Assembly (NCBI GenBank): GCA_046760105.1
Contig: JBHIDJ010000074.1
Coordinates: forward strand, 1-15,344
Direction: 5' to 3'
DNA: 15,344 nt
Source: JBHIDJ01 sp046760105
GTDB lineage: Bacteria; Pseudomonadota; Gammaproteobacteria; Acidiferrobacterales; SPGG2
Shown here: positions 13,934 to 15,344 of the stretch, piece by piece
Numbering within the stretch: the first letter of the stretch is position 1
Layout: the number at the start of each line of letters is the position of its first letter
The notes under the pieces: model-generated
Seen by the model: the letters and a program-made list of their open reading frames with translations, nothing else
Told to the model about the DNA's origin: nothing
Database searches by the model: none
Position numbers and translations under genes: made by a program

Positions 13934-14800
13934 ATGATACAACAAACTAGGCTGACTGCTATGGCCACGAAACCTATGACCTCTGCACCAAGAGGTACTC
14001 GAAACCATACACTACGTTTATTCGTGATTGCGTTGTGTACATTCCTGTTAGTTAACTGCTACCGAACTCCGAATTCAGTTAGTGACCCTACCCTGTATGC
14101 ACTGCTTTGGGTGAGGACATCCGCTGAATACGAGGCCCTATGCAGGCAGACATTTAACATTGCGCTGGAGCATGTCCGCAGAGAAATCAAAAGACAAGGA
14201 GTGCAGACAAACGATAAACCGCCTGCCGTGGTAATGGATTTAGACGAGACCGTGCTAGATAACTCGGCCTATAACGTTCGTTTGATCAAAGGCGGGTTGA
14301 GATTTTCTCATGATTCCTGGCAACGTTGGAATCGGGAGAACGCAGATGAGATCACGCTTGTCCCAGGAGCGAAGCAGTTTATCAAGGCAATCGAAAAAGA
14401 AGACGTGAAAGTGATTTTTGTGTCGAATCGCTCAATCGTAATCAAGGATATTACGACCGACATACTCCTTAAGTTTGATCTGGCGAGGAAAGAAGAGCTG
14501 CTGAGCAACGACCCACCAAAACTTCTTTTAAGAAAAATAACATCGAGCAAGGAAAGCCGGCGGAAAACTGTGAGAAAACATTACAACATTATCGCATTCA
14601 TTGGCGATAATCTTGGTGACTTCTCCGATGATTTTAGATCACCGACCGTGAACAGCATTGATGAGCGCCGAGAAAAAGTTGGCACCCACGCGGATCAATG
14701 GGGTACGAACTGGTTCGTTATGCCCAACCCCTTATATGGCTATTGGACGAGATACATAGATTGGGATAAGCCCGAAAGACATTTCGGCGAACGCCAGTAA
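13934..14800 (+). CDS. 5'-nucleotidase, lipoprotein e(P4) family
   Basis: A 288-residue HAD-superfamily acid phosphatase of the e(P4)/class C group, which dephosphorylates nucleotides outside the cytoplasm; in Haemophilus e(P4) converts NMN to nicotinamide riboside for uptake. Visible features are the hydrophobic signal LFVIALCTFLLVNC with Cys42 as lipid-anchor candidate (Asn at -1 is atypical for a lipobox), LLWVRTSAEYEALCRQTFNIA (57-77), the catalytic VVMDLDETVLDNSAY with Asp102 and Asp104, FVSNRS, and the metal-binding IGDNLGDFSDD (223-233). The C-terminal FVMPNPLYGYW also matches e(P4). ATGs at 13961 and 13976 are alternative starts that give a signal of more normal length; none has a clear ribosome binding site. 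It is divergent from the exported Nudix gene. Confidence 0.9.
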   Translation: MIQQTRLTAMATKPMTSAPRGTRNHTLRLFVIALCTFLLVNCYRTPNSVSDPTLYALLWVRTSAEYEALCRQTFNIALEHVRREIKRQGVQTNDKPPAVVMDLDETVLDNSAYNVRLIKGGLRFSHDSWQRWNRENADEITLVPGAKQFIKAIEKEDVKVIFVSNRSIVIKDITTDILLKFDLARKEELLSNDPPKLLLRKITSSKESRRKTVRKHYNIIAFIGDNLGDFSDDFRSPTVNSIDERREKVGTHADQWGTNWFVMPNPLYGYWTRYIDWDKPERHFGERQ

Positions 14801-14829
14801 ACCAGATTTAGCCCGCTAATCGTTTGGCT

Positions 14830-14835
14830 TATAAT
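14830..14835 (+). promoter_or_regulatory. Candidate -10 element for the ABM-like gene
   Basis: TATAAT, an exact sigma-70 -10 hexamer, lies about 60 bp upstream of the ABM-like ATG and downstream of the phosphatase stop. The best -35 at 17 bp is TTTAGC (14807-14812), a weak match. Confidence 0.4.
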
Positions 14836-14895
14836 TATAAAATCAGATCGCATCCGCACCTCATAATTGAGTGTAAGCCTGAAAGGAGGCTAGTA

Positions 14896-15249
14896 ATGTA
14901 CGCCCGGGTAACGACCACTCAAATCAAGCTCGATAAGTTGGACGAAGCCCAGAACATGATCAACGACTATCTGGAGCCGCTACTCAAGGACGTAACGGGA
15001 TTCAAGAATGCCCTGTGGTTAATCGACCGCAAGACAGGGAAAGCGCTTACGATTTCCGTTTATGAGACTGAAGCGGATATGATGAAGCTAGAAAGTAGCG
15101 AAAAGTATCTTGAGGCTTTAGATGAAGGAGCGTTTCCGGCTTACGAGATCGAGACCATTAGCAAGTATCAAGAGGCGCTAAGTAAATTCTCGAAATTCTT
15201 CGCAGAACCGCCGTCTCGAGAGACGTTTCAACTCATTAAACAGATATAA
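14896..15249 (+). CDS. Small ABM-like (dimeric alpha-beta barrel) protein
   Basis: A 117-residue cytoplasmic protein with the ferredoxin-like pattern of the antibiotic-biosynthesis-monooxygenase (ABM) superfamily: a first strand YARVTTTQIK, a helix KLDEAQNMINDYLEPLLKD, a second strand GFKNALWLIDRKTGKALTISVYET and a helix ADMMKLESSEKYLEALDEG. Members form dimeric barrels and range from monooxygenases to heme-degrading enzymes and to proteins of unknown role. No catalytic residue set can be assigned. ATG 14896 has an excellent ribosome binding site (GAAAGGAGG, 6-nt spacer); an upstream TTG-initiated extension is rejected. Its own TATAAT suggests separate transcription from the phosphatase. Confidence 0.85.
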   Translation: MYARVTTTQIKLDKLDEAQNMINDYLEPLLKDVTGFKNALWLIDRKTGKALTISVYETEADMMKLESSEKYLEALDEGAFPAYEIETISKYQEALSKFSKFFAEPPSRETFQLIKQI

Positions 15250-15250
15250 T
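15245..15250 (+). promoter_or_regulatory. Candidate -10 element for tRNA-Arg
   Basis: TATAAT overlaps the stop codon of the ABM-like gene and lies 50 bp upstream of the tRNA. No convincing -35 was found, so this is only a candidate. Confidence 0.3.
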
Positions 15251-15259
15251 CTGATGATG

Positions 15260-15287
15260 AATCACGACTCACGATTCACGATTCACG
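15260..15287. repeat. Four tandem heptamers upstream of tRNA-Arg
   Basis: AATCACG, ACTCACG, ATTCACG and ATTCACG stand in tandem, consensus A-N-TCACG, total 28 bp. Short tandem heptamers of this type occur between genes in several bacterial groups. The block ends 12 bp before the tRNA. Confidence 0.65.
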
Positions 15288-15299
15288 GTTAACGAAACT

Positions 15300-15344
15300 G
15301 CGCCCGTAGCTCAGTTGGATAGAGTACCTGGCTTCGAACCAGGT
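15300..15344 (+). tRNA. tRNA-Arg (anticodon TCG), 3' part outside the window
   Basis: The sequence starts with the acceptor strand GCGCCCG, then TA, a D-arm (GCTC AGTTGGATA GAGT), A, and a perfect 5-bp anticodon stem CCTGG/CCAGG around the loop CTTCGAA. The anticodon is TCG (15334-15336), which reads CGA/CGG-type arginine codons. The first bases match the 5' part of known proteobacterial tRNA-Arg genes. The variable loop, T-arm and acceptor 3' strand lie beyond the window. Confidence 0.93.

Noticed and set aside
15216..15229. Inverted repeat CGTCTC-GA-GAGACG
   Set aside because: It lies inside the ABM-like coding sequence and has a 2-nt loop, so it is unlikely to form a functional hairpin.
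1..15344. CRISPR array, insertion sequence, prophage or toxin-antitoxin module
   Set aside because: I saw no regularly spaced repeats, no transposase or integrase, no phage structural genes and no typical toxin-antitoxin pair. The orphan ParA alone does not indicate a plasmid.

Overview
The window is an ordinary-looking stretch of bacterial chromosome, most likely from a proteobacterium (gamma- or betaproteobacterial). The best pointers are a TtcA-type tRNA thiolase beside a Crp/Fnr-family regulator, a KefB/KefC-type glutathione-gated K+/H+ antiporter, an e(P4)-type lipoprotein phosphatase, and a tRNA-Arg that begins like the enterobacterial one. I saw no insertion sequence, prophage, CRISPR array or rRNA. 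Base composition is uneven: a hand count gives 46/60 G+C at 10681-10740, 29/60 at 14461-14520 and 23/60 at 13501-13560.

Layout. 1-165: no gene recognised. 166-2381 (minus): a two-gene operon, a short-chain dehydrogenase followed by an exported HEAT-repeat protein whose start overlaps the dehydrogenase stop. 2600-3394 (minus) and 3407-4279 (plus): a DUF72 protein and a divergent-motif cis-prenyltransferase (UppS family), head to head. 4335-5336 (minus): an exported trypsin-like protease without PDZ, preceded by a 524-bp gene-poor stretch with inverted repeats. 5861-6553 (minus): a membrane-anchored coiled-coil protein of unknown role. 6793-7488 (minus): an orphan ParA-like ATPase. 7757-9556 (plus): a KefB/KefC-like antiporter, followed by a 138-aa ACT-like protein. 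10157-11512 (minus): a group II PLP decarboxylase, downstream of ttcA (11615-12505, minus). 12682-13335 (plus): a CRP-like regulator. 13349-13912 (minus): an exported Nudix hydrolase, divergent from an e(P4)-family lipoprotein phosphatase (13934-14800, plus). 14896-15249 (plus): an ABM-like small protein. 15300-end (plus): tRNA-Arg(TCG), cut by the window edge.

How the genes may work together. The clearest functional idea is the divergent pair of an exported Nudix hydrolase and an exported e(P4)-type phosphatase. Together they could split dinucleotides such as NAD or ADP-ribose outside the cytoplasm and then dephosphorylate the products to nucleosides for uptake. Other points worth attention are the orphan ParA downstream of which lies a membrane coiled-coil protein, with a plus-strand terminator between them that serves no visible plus-strand gene; the cis-prenyltransferase with altered signature motifs; and palindromes upstream of the CRP-like regulator and the protease. 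No single cluster stands out as an unmistakable new defence or biosynthetic system.
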